64,000 nucleotides of DNA from Flavobacteriales bacterium (GCA_016788205.1 JAEUTA010000023.1:62001-126000); one strand, 5' to 3'. Shown: positions 24,845 through 33,589, numbered from the stretch's first letter. Notes: generated from the letters alone by a model not told the origin. Numbers and translations are program-made.

Positions 24845-26430
24845 TGGCGCAGAATTGGCGGCGCATCGGGCAACGGTTCTCATCAGGCCTGCTTCAGTTC
24901 GCTGCGCTGGCCCTCATCGGGCTCGTCTTCTTCCTTGGTGTCCGTTCGGAACGAACAGGTTTCGTGCGCGAAGTCATAGACCCGGGGTTCCGCAAATTGA
25001 GCGCGCCGGTGCTCAACGCCTTTCGCGGAAAGCCCCCGACCGTTCCACAGATCATGTTGGAACTGGACTCCGCAGCGCTGGAGAGTCTTCATGAACTGAA
25101 TGATCGCGCTTTCTCGGATCGTCATGTCTTGAGCACTGGCAACGCCGTGTTCGCGGGGAAACTCCGTGTCGACGGACGGGAGTTACCGGTCGTGATCAGT
25201 CTCCGCGAAGGATCCATGATCGCCGGATCGCGGAAACAATGGCCGTTGAACGTGCGCGCTCTACCGGGGGACACGGTTCAGGGCATGCAGACGTTCGATG
25301 TGGTCCCTGTCACCGATGAAGCCCCGCTGTGGTCCATGCTTCTACAGGCCATGTTGGCTGATCAGGGACAGGCGTGCATGGAGAGCGGTCTTGCAGAGGT
25401 GACGTTGAACGGAAAGAACCTAGGGCTGAACGCCCTGTTCGGCCGGCCCGATGCCACCATGCTCGCGCGTTGGTCACGAGGCAGCGGTCCGGTGCTGCGT
25501 TTCGATGACGACCTGGCGCTGAATGCGAGCAACGCCATGGCTCAGCGTTCATTCCCCAGTACACCGCCCCCCCAAGGCGACTGGCTTTCAGCCCCACTGC
25601 TGCTGCATTCAGCCAACGATGCACGGCTCACCGCCCGTGCGCGTAAGGCCATACAGCGTATCGAAGCGTTCAGGAACGGCACGTTGATGGCTTCACAGGT
25701 CTTCGATCACCAAGACCTTGCACGCACCATGGCCTTGTGCGACCTGCTGGGTACCACTGCGGCGTTGGACTGGTGGAACCTGCGCTTCCTCGTGGACAGC
25801 GTGAGCGAAGAATTGGTGCCGATACCCCTGCATATCAACGAGCATGGGCCCATCTCCGGATCATTGGCCGAAGGCCCACCACAGGGAGCGGCGACGGACA
25901 TGCCCGCTCGCGCGCTTGTGGATCGCGCGATGAAGGATCCGTTGATCCAAGGGGCGTACATCGCGTACTTGGACACCTTCTCCGCTCAGGGCTGGTGGGA
26001 GGCGGCGCGCGAACGCACACGAACGCGTTGGGAGTATGCACGCCGTGTGGTCACCGCGCAACTCCCCCGATCAAGTCTCGACCTCTCCATCGTCGAACAC
26101 GACCGATCGCTCATCCAGCAGGCCCTTCACCCACGTGACGTGTTGCTCGCGTACATCAGTGACACCCTCGCAGCGACGGACGGGGTGGTCATCGCCAACG
26201 TTCATTCCTTGGCCACGGAGATCATCGGAGTAACGCTCACCACTGGCGATACCACGTGGCTCTCCACTCCCCTCCGGCTGGAACCTAGGCAGCGTGATAA
26301 ACCGTTGCGCTACACCTTCCTGCCATTGAGCGTACCCGGCAGTCCCCGTGAAGTATTGGTACGGATAGGGCCTACCCTTCGCCCTCGTGCGGTTCGGATA
26401 CGAACGTGGAGCAGCTTCGGGGCGAATTGA
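24844..26430 (+). CDS. CotH-kinase-like membrane-anchored or secreted protein
   Basis: The ATG at 24844 gives 528 residues with one N-terminal hydrophobic segment (about 15-33). The middle shows a CotH-like arrangement: a Gly-rich ALPGDTVQGMQTF region, a DHQDLARTMALCDLLGTTAALDWWNLRFLVDSVSEELVPIPLH region around residue 300, which parallels the D...N...F-x-D...PI pattern of CotH protein kinases, and a beta-rich C-terminus. CotH kinases phosphorylate spore-coat protein in Bacillus. The match is divergent and the catalytic residues cannot be assigned with certainty, so activity is unproven. It overlaps the lipoprotein gene by one base. Confidence 0.5.
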   Translation: MAQNWRRIGQRFSSGLLQFAALALIGLVFFLGVRSERTGFVREVIDPGFRKLSAPVLNAFRGKPPTVPQIMLELDSAALESLHELNDRAFSDRHVLSTGNAVFAGKLRVDGRELPVVISLREGSMIAGSRKQWPLNVRALPGDTVQGMQTFDVVPVTDEAPLWSMLLQAMLADQGQACMESGLAEVTLNGKNLGLNALFGRPDATMLARWSRGSGPVLRFDDDLALNASNAMAQRSFPSTPPPQGDWLSAPLLLHSANDARLTARARKAIQRIEAFRNGTLMASQVFDHQDLARTMALCDLLGTTAALDWWNLRFLVDSVSEELVPIPLHINEHGPISGSLAEGPPQGAATDMPARALVDRAMKDPLIQGAYIAYLDTFSAQGWWEAARERTRTRWEYARRVVTAQLPRSSLDLSIVEHDRSLIQQALHPRDVLLAYISDTLAATDGVVIANVHSLATEIIGVTLTTGDTTWLSTPLRLEPRQRDKPLRYTFLPLSVPGSPREVLVRIGPTLRPRAVRIRTWSSFGAN

Positions 26431-26483
26431 TGGGCGAAAGTGATCAGTGGTTATCTTCACCGTCACTACCAAAACCAAAGAAC

Positions 26484-26894
26484 ATGGGAATGCTTAAGGA
26501 GTTCAAGGAATTCGCGATGAAAGGCAACCTGATCGACATCGCAGTCGGTTTCGTTATGGGTGCCGCCTTCACCAAGATCGTAACGGTCTTCACTCAGAAC
26601 ATGGTGGCTCCATTGATCAGCATGCTCACCGAGAACGTACGCTTCGACCAGATGGAGTGGGTGCTTCGTGATGAGGTACTCGGACCCGATGGCGCAGTGG
26701 CCACGGCGAAAGTCGCGGTGAGCTACGGGATGTTCCTGACCGCGCTGATCGACTTCATCATCGTTGCCTTCGTGATGTTCATGGTCGTGAAAGCCGTGAA
26801 CAAGATGAAAAAGGCCGAGCCCGCTGCGGCACCAGCAGGACCCACGAACGAAGAGAAACTTCTGATGGAGATCCGCGACGCGTTGAAGAAGTAA
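26484..26894 (+). CDS. mscL: Large-conductance mechanosensitive channel
   Basis: A homopentameric inner-membrane valve that opens on hypo-osmotic shock. The start at 26484 (MGMLKEFKEFAMKGNLIDIAVGFVMG) gives 136 residues, the normal MscL length; the ATG at 26490 is also possible. TM1 spans about 16-45 with the conserved AVGFVMGAAFTKIV, a periplasmic loop follows at about 46-77, TM2 is at about 80-105 and the C-terminal helix LLMEIRDALKK ends the protein. It is followed by a strong terminator. Confidence 0.96.
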   Translation: MGMLKEFKEFAMKGNLIDIAVGFVMGAAFTKIVTVFTQNMVAPLISMLTENVRFDQMEWVLRDEVLGPDGAVATAKVAVSYGMFLTALIDFIIVAFVMFMVVKAVNKMKKAEPAAAPAGPTNEEKLLMEIRDALKK

Positions 26895-26914
26895 GCGGTA
26901 ACACGAACGCGTTC

Positions 26915-26945
26915 GAAGCCCTCGGCGATCGCCGGGGGCTTCTTC
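26915..26945. terminator. Bidirectional terminator between mscL and the ABC importer
   Basis: GAAGCCCTCGGC (from 26915) pairs with GCCGGGGGCTTC (to 26942) around GATC, followed by TTC on the plus strand. It lies between convergent genes and can serve both directions. Confidence 0.7.
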
Positions 26946-26947
26946 GT

Positions 26948-27712
26948 TCATACCGAACGGAAAGAGCCGGAACCGGCATCGAACCGAAGCCCCTCGCCCG
27001 CGAACACCGCTTCCAACACACCACTGGAACGCGCCTCCTGCGTTGTGCCAGACCACAAACTGGAACCGTGGATGAGCAGCACGCGATCACAGAGATCGAG
27101 GGCGCTCTGCAGATCATGTGTCGAAAGCAGGATCGCTTTGTCTCGTTCACGAGCGATACCTCCCAGCAGGCGTAACAAGCGCACCCGATGCACCAGATCG
27201 AGGAAGGCCATCGGCTCATCCAAGATGATCACGGGAGCATCCTGGGCCAGGGCACGAGCGATCATCACACGTTGCGCTTCACCATCGCTGAGGTGTTGAA
27301 GGGAACGTTCGGCGAAGGTGCTCACTTGCGTGGCTTCCATGGCCTCTTCTATCCTTCGGTGATCTTCGTTTGAAAGACGCCCGAAATGCCCAGTCCATGG
27401 CTGACGCCCGAGTGCGACAAGGGTGCGTACATCCAAGAGACCGACTTGGGGCCTACCTGTTAACACCAAGGCTATTCGGCGTGCTCGTTGCGCTGCGCTG
27501 ATGGTACGGAGCGGTATGCCTTCGACCAGAACTTCGCCGCTCATGGCCTGATGCAAGCCGGTCAATGTGTTCATCAATGTGGACTTGCCACCTCCGTTAA
27601 TCCCGATCAGCGCTACCAGTTCGCCTGCACGAAGTTCCAGATCGATATCCTGGATCAGCGATCGGGTGCCATGCCCAACGCTCAACGATCGTGTCGAAAG
27701 AAGCGTTCTCAT
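26948..27712 (-). CDS. Iron/heme/B12-type ABC transporter ATP-binding protein
   Basis: The start at 27712 (MRTLLSTRSLSVGHGTRSLIQ) gives 254 residues and overlaps the permease stop by 4 bp (ATGA). Walker A GINGGGKST is at 37-45, the signature LSDGEAQR near 137, Walker B VIILDEPMAFLD near 157 and the switch His in STHDL. Best fit is the FecE/HmuV/BtuD family that powers siderophore, heme or cobalamin import. An in-frame extension upstream would overlap the permease and is ignored. No periplasmic binding protein or TonB receptor is adjacent, so the substrate is open. Confidence 0.85.
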   Translation of the reverse strand: MRTLLSTRSLSVGHGTRSLIQDIDLELRAGELVALIGINGGGKSTLMNTLTGLHQAMSGEVLVEGIPLRTISAAQRARRIALVLTGRPQVGLLDVRTLVALGRQPWTGHFGRLSNEDHRRIEEAMEATQVSTFAERSLQHLSDGEAQRVMIARALAQDAPVIILDEPMAFLDLVHRVRLLRLLGGIARERDKAILLSTHDLQSALDLCDRVLLIHGSSLWSGTTQEARSSGVLEAVFAGEGLRFDAGSGSFRSV

Positions 27713-28722
27713 TGCGTGCGTGCCCAACGTTTTCCACTCCAGAGCACCCATGCCACCACAGGTGCACCCAGCAGCGAGGTGACCGCGTTCAATGGAAGGC
27801 CGGAGATCCCGGGCAGCTTCACGATGAGGTCGCAGAACAAAGCCAGCAAAGCACCACATGCCATCGTGATCGGCAATAAAGTGATATGATCACTCGTACG
27901 GCACAGGCCGCGTGCCACGTGTGGTGTGGCGAGCCCAAGGAACGCGATGGGGCCGCAGAAGGCCGTGATGGTACCCGCAAGCAGGCCAGTGGTCCACATG
28001 ATGATGTGCCGCGTACGCCGGACCGGAACACCGAGGCTAGTGGCATATGCATCCCCGAGCAGCAATGCGTTCAGCGATTTCATCAGCAGAACGGCCGCGA
28101 GCGATCCAGCAATGACCGGTGTGGCCAACCATGGGAGACGCTCATTCACCACATTGGTGAACGAACCCATGCCCCAAAGCACGTAACCCTTCAACGCAGA
28201 TTCAGGACCGGCCACTTGCAGTACATCGATGATGGCACCGCAGAGATAACCGACCATCAGACCTACGATAAGCAAGGCTACACCGTCACCCATCCGGCGG
28301 TCGGCGAGCATGATCAGCAAGAGCACGCCGATGGCTCCAAGGAATGACCCGAGGATGACAGCCACCTCTGCGGGCAGGGCCGTGAGCACCCAAAGCGGTC
28401 GCGCGAGCATGAGCACCGCGACACCCAGACTGGCACCCGAACTAAGGCCCAGGACGGAAGGCCCGGCCAATGGATTCCGGAAGAGCGTCTGCATGAGCAA
28501 CCCACAGACGGCGAGGCCACTTCCGGCAAGGACCGCCGTAACAGCTTCCGGCAAGCGCACGGTGACCACGATGCGCGACGGGCCATCATCCGCGGCACCG
28601 CACAGCGCATCCAAGACCACACTCGCGTTCAAAGGGACGGGGCCTAGGAGCAGGTGTACGACGAACAAGATGATCGTAGCGAAGAGCAGCGCCAACAGCA
28701 ACCACTTGTTCCGACCGGTCAT
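27709..28722 (-). CDS. FecCD-family ABC transporter permease
   Basis: The start at 28722 (MTGRNKWLLLALLFATIILFVVHLLLG) gives 337 residues with about 9-10 hydrophobic helices. Family marks include LPEAVTAVLAGSGLAVCGLLMQTLFRNPLAGPSVLGLSSGASLG at about 60-100 and the cytoplasmic segment AFLGLATPHVARGLCRTSDHITLLP, which contacts the ATPase. TACTTTCG (28734-28727) lies 4 nt before the ATG. It probably imports a siderophore, heme or B12 together with the adjacent ATPase. It lies 22 nt downstream of the small membrane protein gene of the radical SAM unit, so read-through from that unit is possible. Confidence 0.88.
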   Translation of the reverse strand: MTGRNKWLLLALLFATIILFVVHLLLGPVPLNASVVLDALCGAADDGPSRIVVTVRLPEAVTAVLAGSGLAVCGLLMQTLFRNPLAGPSVLGLSSGASLGVAVLMLARPLWVLTALPAEVAVILGSFLGAIGVLLLIMLADRRMGDGVALLIVGLMVGYLCGAIIDVLQVAGPESALKGYVLWGMGSFTNVVNERLPWLATPVIAGSLAAVLLMKSLNALLLGDAYATSLGVPVRRTRHIIMWTTGLLAGTITAFCGPIAFLGLATPHVARGLCRTSDHITLLPITMACGALLALFCDLIVKLPGISGLPLNAVTSLLGAPVVAWVLWSGKRWARTQ

Positions 28723-28744
28723 GCGGCGAAAGTACCGGTGCGGA

Positions 28745-29047
28745 TCAGAAGTGCGTTGGACCGGAGTAAGTCTCAGCCAACGTTCCACCGGCCCAGCAGG
28801 TGCCGAAGCCGACGACGCCCAGAATGACCGCCGAAAGCAACCACATCCCCGCAGCGCCGCGGTCACCGACGATGAGCTTCACCAAGGCACCAAGCAGTAG
28901 TACGCCCACATGGATCGCTACAGCGATCATCATGAATACCATCACCAGCATGGCACCACCGTTGCGCTCCGCCAAGGACAACAGTTGTACGATCACCGCG
29001 TACACCAGCAGGATGATCAGGTTCGTTCGGAGGAATTTGAAGTCCAT
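28745..29047 (-). CDS. Small membrane protein of the radical SAM / Lgt-paralogue unit (100 aa)
   Basis: The start at 29047 (MDFKFLRTNLIILLVYAVIVQLL) gives 100 residues with about three transmembrane helices (about 9-25, 33-58, 69-90). No family is recognised. It overlaps the stop of the preceding 93-residue gene by 1 bp and thus is the last gene of a four-gene overlapping set with the radical SAM enzyme and the Lgt paralogue. Its position suggests it is part of the same membrane complex or lipid pathway. Confidence 0.6.
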   Translation of the reverse strand: MDFKFLRTNLIILLVYAVIVQLLSLAERNGGAMLVMVFMMIAVAIHVGVLLLGALVKLIVGDRGAAGMWLLSAVILGVVGFGTCWAGGTLAETYSGPTHF

Positions 29048-29328
29048 CAGTGCATGTCGAAATTGACCAGTCCGTTGAAGAAGCAGAGCCCGTGCCCGAT
29101 GAGCAAAACGAGCAACATGGAGAGGAAATAACCCTTCGCCCGTGCCCTGCTCGCCGTCCCCCGCAGTGCGAGAACGCCAGCCACGCACAAAGTGGCAGCA
29201 TGCAACAGGATACAGAACCAATGAACGCCGACGGCATCTCCGAACCAACGTCCGCCGAAGAGGATGAGAAGAGCGCTGTAACCCAGCAGCGTGAGCAGGT
29301 GCAAGCCCGGTCTTGAAAGATCGCTCAT
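29047..29328 (-). CDS. Small membrane protein of the radical SAM / Lgt-paralogue unit (93 aa)
   Basis: The 93 residues contain about three hydrophobic helices (about 9-26, 33-56, 67-83), with a polar C-terminus NFDMH. Its ATG overlaps the radical SAM stop by 4 bp (29325-29328) and its stop overlaps the next gene by 1 bp. No family is recognised. It differs in sequence from its 100-residue neighbour, though both have a similar helix number and size. Confidence 0.6.
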   Translation of the reverse strand: MSDLSRPGLHLLTLLGYSALLILFGGRWFGDAVGVHWFCILLHAATLCVAGVLALRGTASRARAKGYFLSMLLVLLIGHGLCFFNGLVNFDMH

Positions 29329-30728
29329 GCCCCGGCTGTCCGTTGGAGTACGCGCAACCGTTCTCGCTGGCTTTCGGTGCGGTAGAAGAGGTTCATCGTT
29401 TCGAAGGGGATCAGGTTCAACGAAACGGGATCCACGATGTGCACGCAGCTGCGTTTGATCGCCCGCACATCGAAATCATACGCATCGATGAAGCGCATGA
29501 TGATGATGCGGAACAGGTTCTCGTATTTCAGTTCCGGTGCGTCGATATCAGGCAGGCAGCACAGGATGCGGTGCAGCGTCTCGTGTGCCTTGTCACTCGG
29601 TGTACCGGTACTGAAGAGCTTCACCATGTGCTCCTTCAAGCGTTCGTCCTGTTCGTAGACGATCGTATTGCGGCTGTTGTTGAGCAGGTCGTCCGGATCG
29701 ATCATCCGCGTGAGGGGGAACACCTCCCCGTTCAGTTTGAGCGCATAACCCATGGCAAGCGCATCCGGGTTACATGGTACGGGAACGATATCCTCCGGCG
29801 TGAATAATGGACATTGATCAAGGATATCCTGACGCACCTCCGTCAGGGTGATACGGTCCGTTGCGGGATCGAAGTGTTCCGTTCTGCCCGCGACCTGCAC
29901 CGGCTGGAAGGTGACCCCTCGCACGCAGCGCTGTTTCAGTCCATATTCGACTATCGCGCCGACCTCGTCATCGTTCACACCTTTCTCAACAGTGACCACG
30001 AGCGTCGTGCTCAGGTTGAATTCATTGAGGTGGTCGATCGCTTTTTGCCTCACCTCCGATAGATCCTGCCCACGCAATCGCTTCAGTACTTCGGGCCGGA
30101 AGGAATCGAACTGCAAATACAGTTCGAAGTCGGGCATGTAGCTGGCCAGCCGTTCAACGAACGCGCGGTCCTTCGCGATGCGAACACCGTTGGTATTCAC
30201 CATCAAATGTCGGATGGGCCTGCGTTTGGCCGCATCCAGTATCTCGAAGAACCTTGGATGCACGGTGGGCTCACCTCCGCTCAATTGGACCACATCCGGC
30301 TCGCCTTCGTTGCGCACCACGGCATCCAACATCTGCTCGATCCGTTCCAGTGTCCGATGCTCGCCGTGCATGGGACCGCTGCCGGCATAACAGATAGGAC
30401 ACTCCAAATTGCAGCGATCGGTCACCTCGATCAGCGTAAGACAACCATGCTGTTCGTGATCCGGACAGATGCCACAATCGTACGGGCAACCGAAATGGGT
30501 CTTCGTGTTGAAGGTGCGGACCATCTCACCGGGCTTCAGGTAGTGGCGGCAACGCTTGTAATATTGCACGTCCGTTGCGATGAGCACCTTCTGTGCTCCG
30601 TGCTCGGGACAGCGCTTCAACATGAACACCTTGTCTTCTTCGAAGATCACCTTGGCGTCGATGCGCTTCAGGCATGTCGGACACAGGCTCAGCGTGAAGT
30701 CGTAATAGGTATAAGGTCGTTCAGGCAT
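29325..30728 (-). CDS. Radical SAM protein of the MJ0619/Tes (COG1964) family
   Basis: The 467-residue enzyme has the canonical radical SAM motif C106-x3-C110-x2-C113 (CNLECPIC) and GGEPT at 151-155. Extra cysteines match the MJ0619/Tes family: an N-terminal C16-x2-C19...C40 motif (LCPTCLKR ... KRCPEHG), a second set C81, C85, C88, C96 (GCPYDCGICPDHEQHGC), and C-terminal cysteines near 390 and 430. MJ0619 was proposed to methylate a pterin, and the related archaeal Tes joins lipid tails by C-C bonds between sp3 carbons. The gene overlaps an Lgt paralogue by 8 bp and small membrane protein genes by 4 bp, which points to a membrane lipid or lipoprotein substrate; this is inference. Confidence 0.8.
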   Translation of the reverse strand: MPERPYTYYDFTLSLCPTCLKRIDAKVIFEEDKVFMLKRCPEHGAQKVLIATDVQYYKRCRHYLKPGEMVRTFNTKTHFGCPYDCGICPDHEQHGCLTLIEVTDRCNLECPICYAGSGPMHGEHRTLERIEQMLDAVVRNEGEPDVVQLSGGEPTVHPRFFEILDAAKRRPIRHLMVNTNGVRIAKDRAFVERLASYMPDFELYLQFDSFRPEVLKRLRGQDLSEVRQKAIDHLNEFNLSTTLVVTVEKGVNDDEVGAIVEYGLKQRCVRGVTFQPVQVAGRTEHFDPATDRITLTEVRQDILDQCPLFTPEDIVPVPCNPDALAMGYALKLNGEVFPLTRMIDPDDLLNNSRNTIVYEQDERLKEHMVKLFSTGTPSDKAHETLHRILCCLPDIDAPELKYENLFRIIIMRFIDAYDFDVRAIKRSCVHIVDPVSLNLIPFETMNLFYRTESQRERLRVLQRTAGA

Positions 30729-31440
30729 GTATCAGCGACCGCTTGGGGAAGATGAAAACCTTGTAATAGTAAGCCAGTCCAAGCAGACATGCCCATTGAA
30801 TGGACGACACTCCCATGAAGACCATAGGTTGTGGCTTGATGATCTCAACGATGAGCCGGAACAGCAGGTACATCACCATGAAGAGCTTGAACCTGGCACC
30901 GTTCAGGAGTTCAAAGCGCCGTTCAATTCGAACGAGAATGACCCAGGTGAAAGCCAACCAGAGCATCTCGTAGAGGTTGGTGGGATGGCGTCGTATCCCA
31001 TCACCCAGGTCAATTCCCCAGGGAAGATCGGTCGCTACGCCGTACGTATTGTCCTCCAGCCCCCCGAGCAAGCACCCGACGCGCCCGATGAGGATACCGA
31101 GGATCAGCGGATAGGTGAAGAGATCGCCGCTACTGGTCGTTACATCCATGGCCCTTTTCGTGAGTTCCACGGCCATCAACCCGCCAAGCAGTCCTCCTAC
31201 GATGGTGCGATTCCCGAGCGCTCCGAATAGAGCGCCCATGTTCCACTCCAGCAGATCCGGTCTTTCCAGCGCTCCCAGTATCCGCGACCCCAGGAATGCA
31301 CCGACCGCCGCAGCGATGATGATGGACATGCGCTGGGGATCGCCGATGGCATCGCCTTGGCGCACCCGCACCAACTGATAGTAGGCAAAGGCCAAGGCGA
31401 AGGCCGCCACTTCAAAGACCAGGTGGAGGAACTGATGCAT
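30721..31440 (-). CDS. Prolipoprotein diacylglyceryl transferase (Lgt) paralogue
   Basis: The start at 31440 (MHQFLHLVFEVAAFALAFAYY) gives 239 residues with about 7 helices. Lgt-family marks are GNRTIVGGLLGG at 76-87, GRVGCLLGG at 119-127 and RRHPTNLYEM at 150-159. Canonical Lgt has GRxGNFxNxE; here the Asn residues are replaced (VGCLLGGLE), and the protein is about 30 residues shorter than E. coli Lgt. It is therefore a divergent paralogue, perhaps with another phospholipid-using reaction. It overlaps the radical SAM gene by 8 bp. An alternative start at 31482 would add 14 residues and overlap the divergent gene. Confidence 0.75.
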   Translation of the reverse strand: MHQFLHLVFEVAAFALAFAYYQLVRVRQGDAIGDPQRMSIIIAAAVGAFLGSRILGALERPDLLEWNMGALFGALGNRTIVGGLLGGLMAVELTKRAMDVTTSSGDLFTYPLILGILIGRVGCLLGGLEDNTYGVATDLPWGIDLGDGIRRHPTNLYEMLWLAFTWVILVRIERRFELLNGARFKLFMVMYLLFRLIVEIIKPQPMVFMGVSSIQWACLLGLAYYYKVFIFPKRSLIHA

Positions 31441-31463
31441 GGGCGCCCTAAGTTCGTGTTCCC

Positions 31464-32006
31464 ATGTGTCACCATATCGCATATGACATCATCACCGAGC
31501 CGGACTTCGATACGGGAGCCGCCTGGCTCGCAGGTGGCTTCATCCTGGCAGGGCTCATCTGGCGACAGTTGCAGCGTTCCAGAGACAGGGAACGTGTGGA
31601 CCCTCCCTCCCGCAAAGGGTGGACGACGCCCAAAGTCCTGATCATCTTCGGTTCCATCATCGCCGTATTGGGCATCGGCTTGATGGGATGGGATACTTGG
31701 CGCTTGAAGAAAGCGTTCCGTAACGGCGAGGCCCGCGTTGTTGAGGGTCCGATCCAAAGTTGGAGCACGGAGCGCCAGCGCACCGCGCGGCGTGACAATT
31801 ACGAGTATCACACCTATGAGAGTTTTTACATCGGTGACAGCGTTTGGTTCGGCTACCGCTGGGAAGTGGGCCAGGGTGGTTTCCACAATGCCGGGGGCGA
31901 ATTGAAACTTCAGAATGGCATGCTAGCGCGAGCCCACTACCTGTACGCCGATGGTGCGGACGATCCACCTCGGATCGTGAAACTGGAGTTGACGGACGGC
32001 CCCTGA
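31464..32006 (+). CDS. Hypothetical membrane protein with two transmembrane helices
   Basis: The 180 residues have hydrophobic segments at about 17-33 and 57-76 and an extracytoplasmic or cytoplasmic beta-rich domain at about 88-178 (SWSTERQRTARRDNYEYHTYESFYIGDSVWFGYRW). The first helix region includes AAWLAGGFILAGLIWRQLQRSRDRERV. TAAGTTCG (31449-31456) is a promoter variant 7 nt upstream. It is divergent from the Lgt paralogue with only 23 nt between the starts. No family is recognised. Confidence 0.55.
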   Translation: MCHHIAYDIITEPDFDTGAAWLAGGFILAGLIWRQLQRSRDRERVDPPSRKGWTTPKVLIIFGSIIAVLGIGLMGWDTWRLKKAFRNGEARVVEGPIQSWSTERQRTARRDNYEYHTYESFYIGDSVWFGYRWEVGQGGFHNAGGELKLQNGMLARAHYLYADGADDPPRIVKLELTDGP

Positions 32007-32098
32007 TGGACCGATCCTCAGCGATGAGTAAGGTATCAGGACAGATTACGACAGAACTAAGGCCCTTTTCCGGCTCTTACCCGCACAACCTTGCACCG

Positions 32099-33073
32099 AT
32101 GTATATCCACCGTTATCCACTTCTGTTCTCTGCACTGGCACTGTTCAACTCGGCTGGGCTTGCGCAAGGCTGCAGCGATGCTGGGGTGTGCACTGCCGGT
32201 CCCATTGGGCAGATCGCTCCGTTGAACGATAGTGTATCACATGAACCACGTCACCTGGCCCGTTTCACTTACACCTACGCCGTGGGCGAGCAGGGTGTTC
32301 GGATCATGCAGGTACAACCCGAATTGAGCATGGGCCTTACGGACCGACTGTCCTTGCAGTTGAAAATCCCGTACATCAGCGCTACGGGGAATCTGGGGGA
32401 CAATGGTGGACCGGGTGACCTGGTGTCCACAGCGAGTTATGCGTTCATCAAAGAACATGAACGCAACCTGACAGCAGTAGCAGGGCTTCGGCTCCCTACC
32501 GGTCGTTTCACTCCGGCGAGTTTCGAAGAGGCCACCTTCGGGCCCAGCGCACGGCCCTTGCCGATGCCTTATCAACTCGGCCTGGGGACCACCGACCTTC
32601 TGCTGGGCATGCAATACCGCCGCGAACGCTGGTCCGGTACGGCTGCTTACCAACATGTATTGGTCCAGAACAACCAGAGCACGTTCCTGCACCGCTATTG
32701 GGATGGTGTTCCCGCCGCACGTCGCTATTTCGAGTCATACGCATTGGAGCGCGCTAACGATGCCGTGGCCAGGATCCAGTACGCCGTACCCATCAAGCGG
32801 CTCACGCTACAACCCGGTATCTTGGCGATCTGGCACTTGGGAAAAGACAGCCGCTTAGCGATCCCTGATGGCGCAGACCTGTCACCGTACCGGATCGACA
32901 TCGCCGGTTCCGAAGGCCTTACGTTGAACGTAACCGCTGACGCACGCTACCGGGTGAACGATGCGTGGTCGGTGGAGGCATCGATAGGGACCCCGGTGAT
33001 AACCCGCGAAGTGCGCCCCGATGGGCTTACACGAGCGCTTGTGACCAATGTGGGACTTCGGTACGCATTCTGA
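32099..33073 (+). CDS. Putative outer-membrane beta-barrel protein
   Basis: The ATG at 32099 begins a signal peptide (MYIHRYPLLFSALALFNSAGLAQG); 324 residues. The mature protein starts with a Cys-containing GCSDAGVCTAG segment and continues as alternating amphipathic strands (GLTDRLSLQLKIPYISA, LTAVAGLRLPTGRFTPASF, LGLGTTDLLLGMQYRRERW) ending in GLRYAF, with the terminal Phe typical of outer-membrane proteins. It resembles transporter-like barrels of the MetA-pathway type (phenol-degradation group). The substrate is unknown. It is followed by 168 nt without a gene. Confidence 0.65.
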   Translation: MYIHRYPLLFSALALFNSAGLAQGCSDAGVCTAGPIGQIAPLNDSVSHEPRHLARFTYTYAVGEQGVRIMQVQPELSMGLTDRLSLQLKIPYISATGNLGDNGGPGDLVSTASYAFIKEHERNLTAVAGLRLPTGRFTPASFEEATFGPSARPLPMPYQLGLGTTDLLLGMQYRRERWSGTAAYQHVLVQNNQSTFLHRYWDGVPAARRYFESYALERANDAVARIQYAVPIKRLTLQPGILAIWHLGKDSRLAIPDGADLSPYRIDIAGSEGLTLNVTADARYRVNDAWSVEASIGTPVITREVRPDGLTRALVTNVGLRYAF

Positions 33074-33241
33074 ACGGACTTGCGGGGGCCGGCCCGGATG
33101 AGGCGCGATGCCGGCTGAAGGTGATCAGGCCGTTCATCACGAGGTGGAAGTGAAGAGCGATGCTCCGCTTGAACGCCGGTCCACTAAGGAATGTACCGCA
33201 GCCCTTCCCCACATTGCATGTTCGCGGTGAACCTTTGCGCC

Positions 33242-33574
33242 ATGAAGAAGCGCCCCCCCAGTGGAATGGGCGGTCTGGTCTATAGCACCGACCGCAGTAC
33301 GCCTACAGCCAGCAACCCGATGACCTTGCCACCCCAGCAACAGGACCTACGCATACACCTGGACCGTTTGAAAGGCAACAAGGATGTGACGCGTATCGTC
33401 GGATTCGTGGGAAAGGAAGCTGATCTGGACGATCTGGGGCGCACACTGAAGAGCAAGTGCGGTGTGGGCGGGAACACGAAAGATGGAGTGATCCTGCTTC
33501 AAGGTGACCACCGCGACAAGGTGCTGGCCTACCTCGGCGAGAAAGGGTACAAGGCGAAAAAGGCCGGTGGCTAG
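33242..33574 (+). CDS. Bacterial SUI1/eIF1-like protein (YciH type)
   Basis: The ATG at 33242 gives 110 residues; AACCTTTG (33230-33237) lies 4 nt upstream. The C-terminal about 75 residues are the SUI1 fold: [59 protein letters not shown], with the GNK and GGN-type turns of eIF1. YciH influences start-codon selection in E. coli. The N-terminal about 30 residues are a flexible Ser/Pro tail. The following YdeI-like gene begins 15 nt later. Confidence 0.88.
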   Translation: MKKRPPSGMGGLVYSTDRSTPTASNPMTLPPQQQDLRIHLDRLKGNKDVTRIVGFVGKEADLDDLGRTLKSKCGVGGNTKDGVILLQGDHRDKVLAYLGEKGYKAKKAGG

Positions 33575-33589
33575 TGCTCGATATGGAGG

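Noticed and set aside
30721..31440. Calling the Lgt paralogue the canonical lgt
   Set aside because: The signature GRxGNFxNxE is not conserved (GRVGCLLGGLE) and the protein is short, so a gene symbol would overstate the case.
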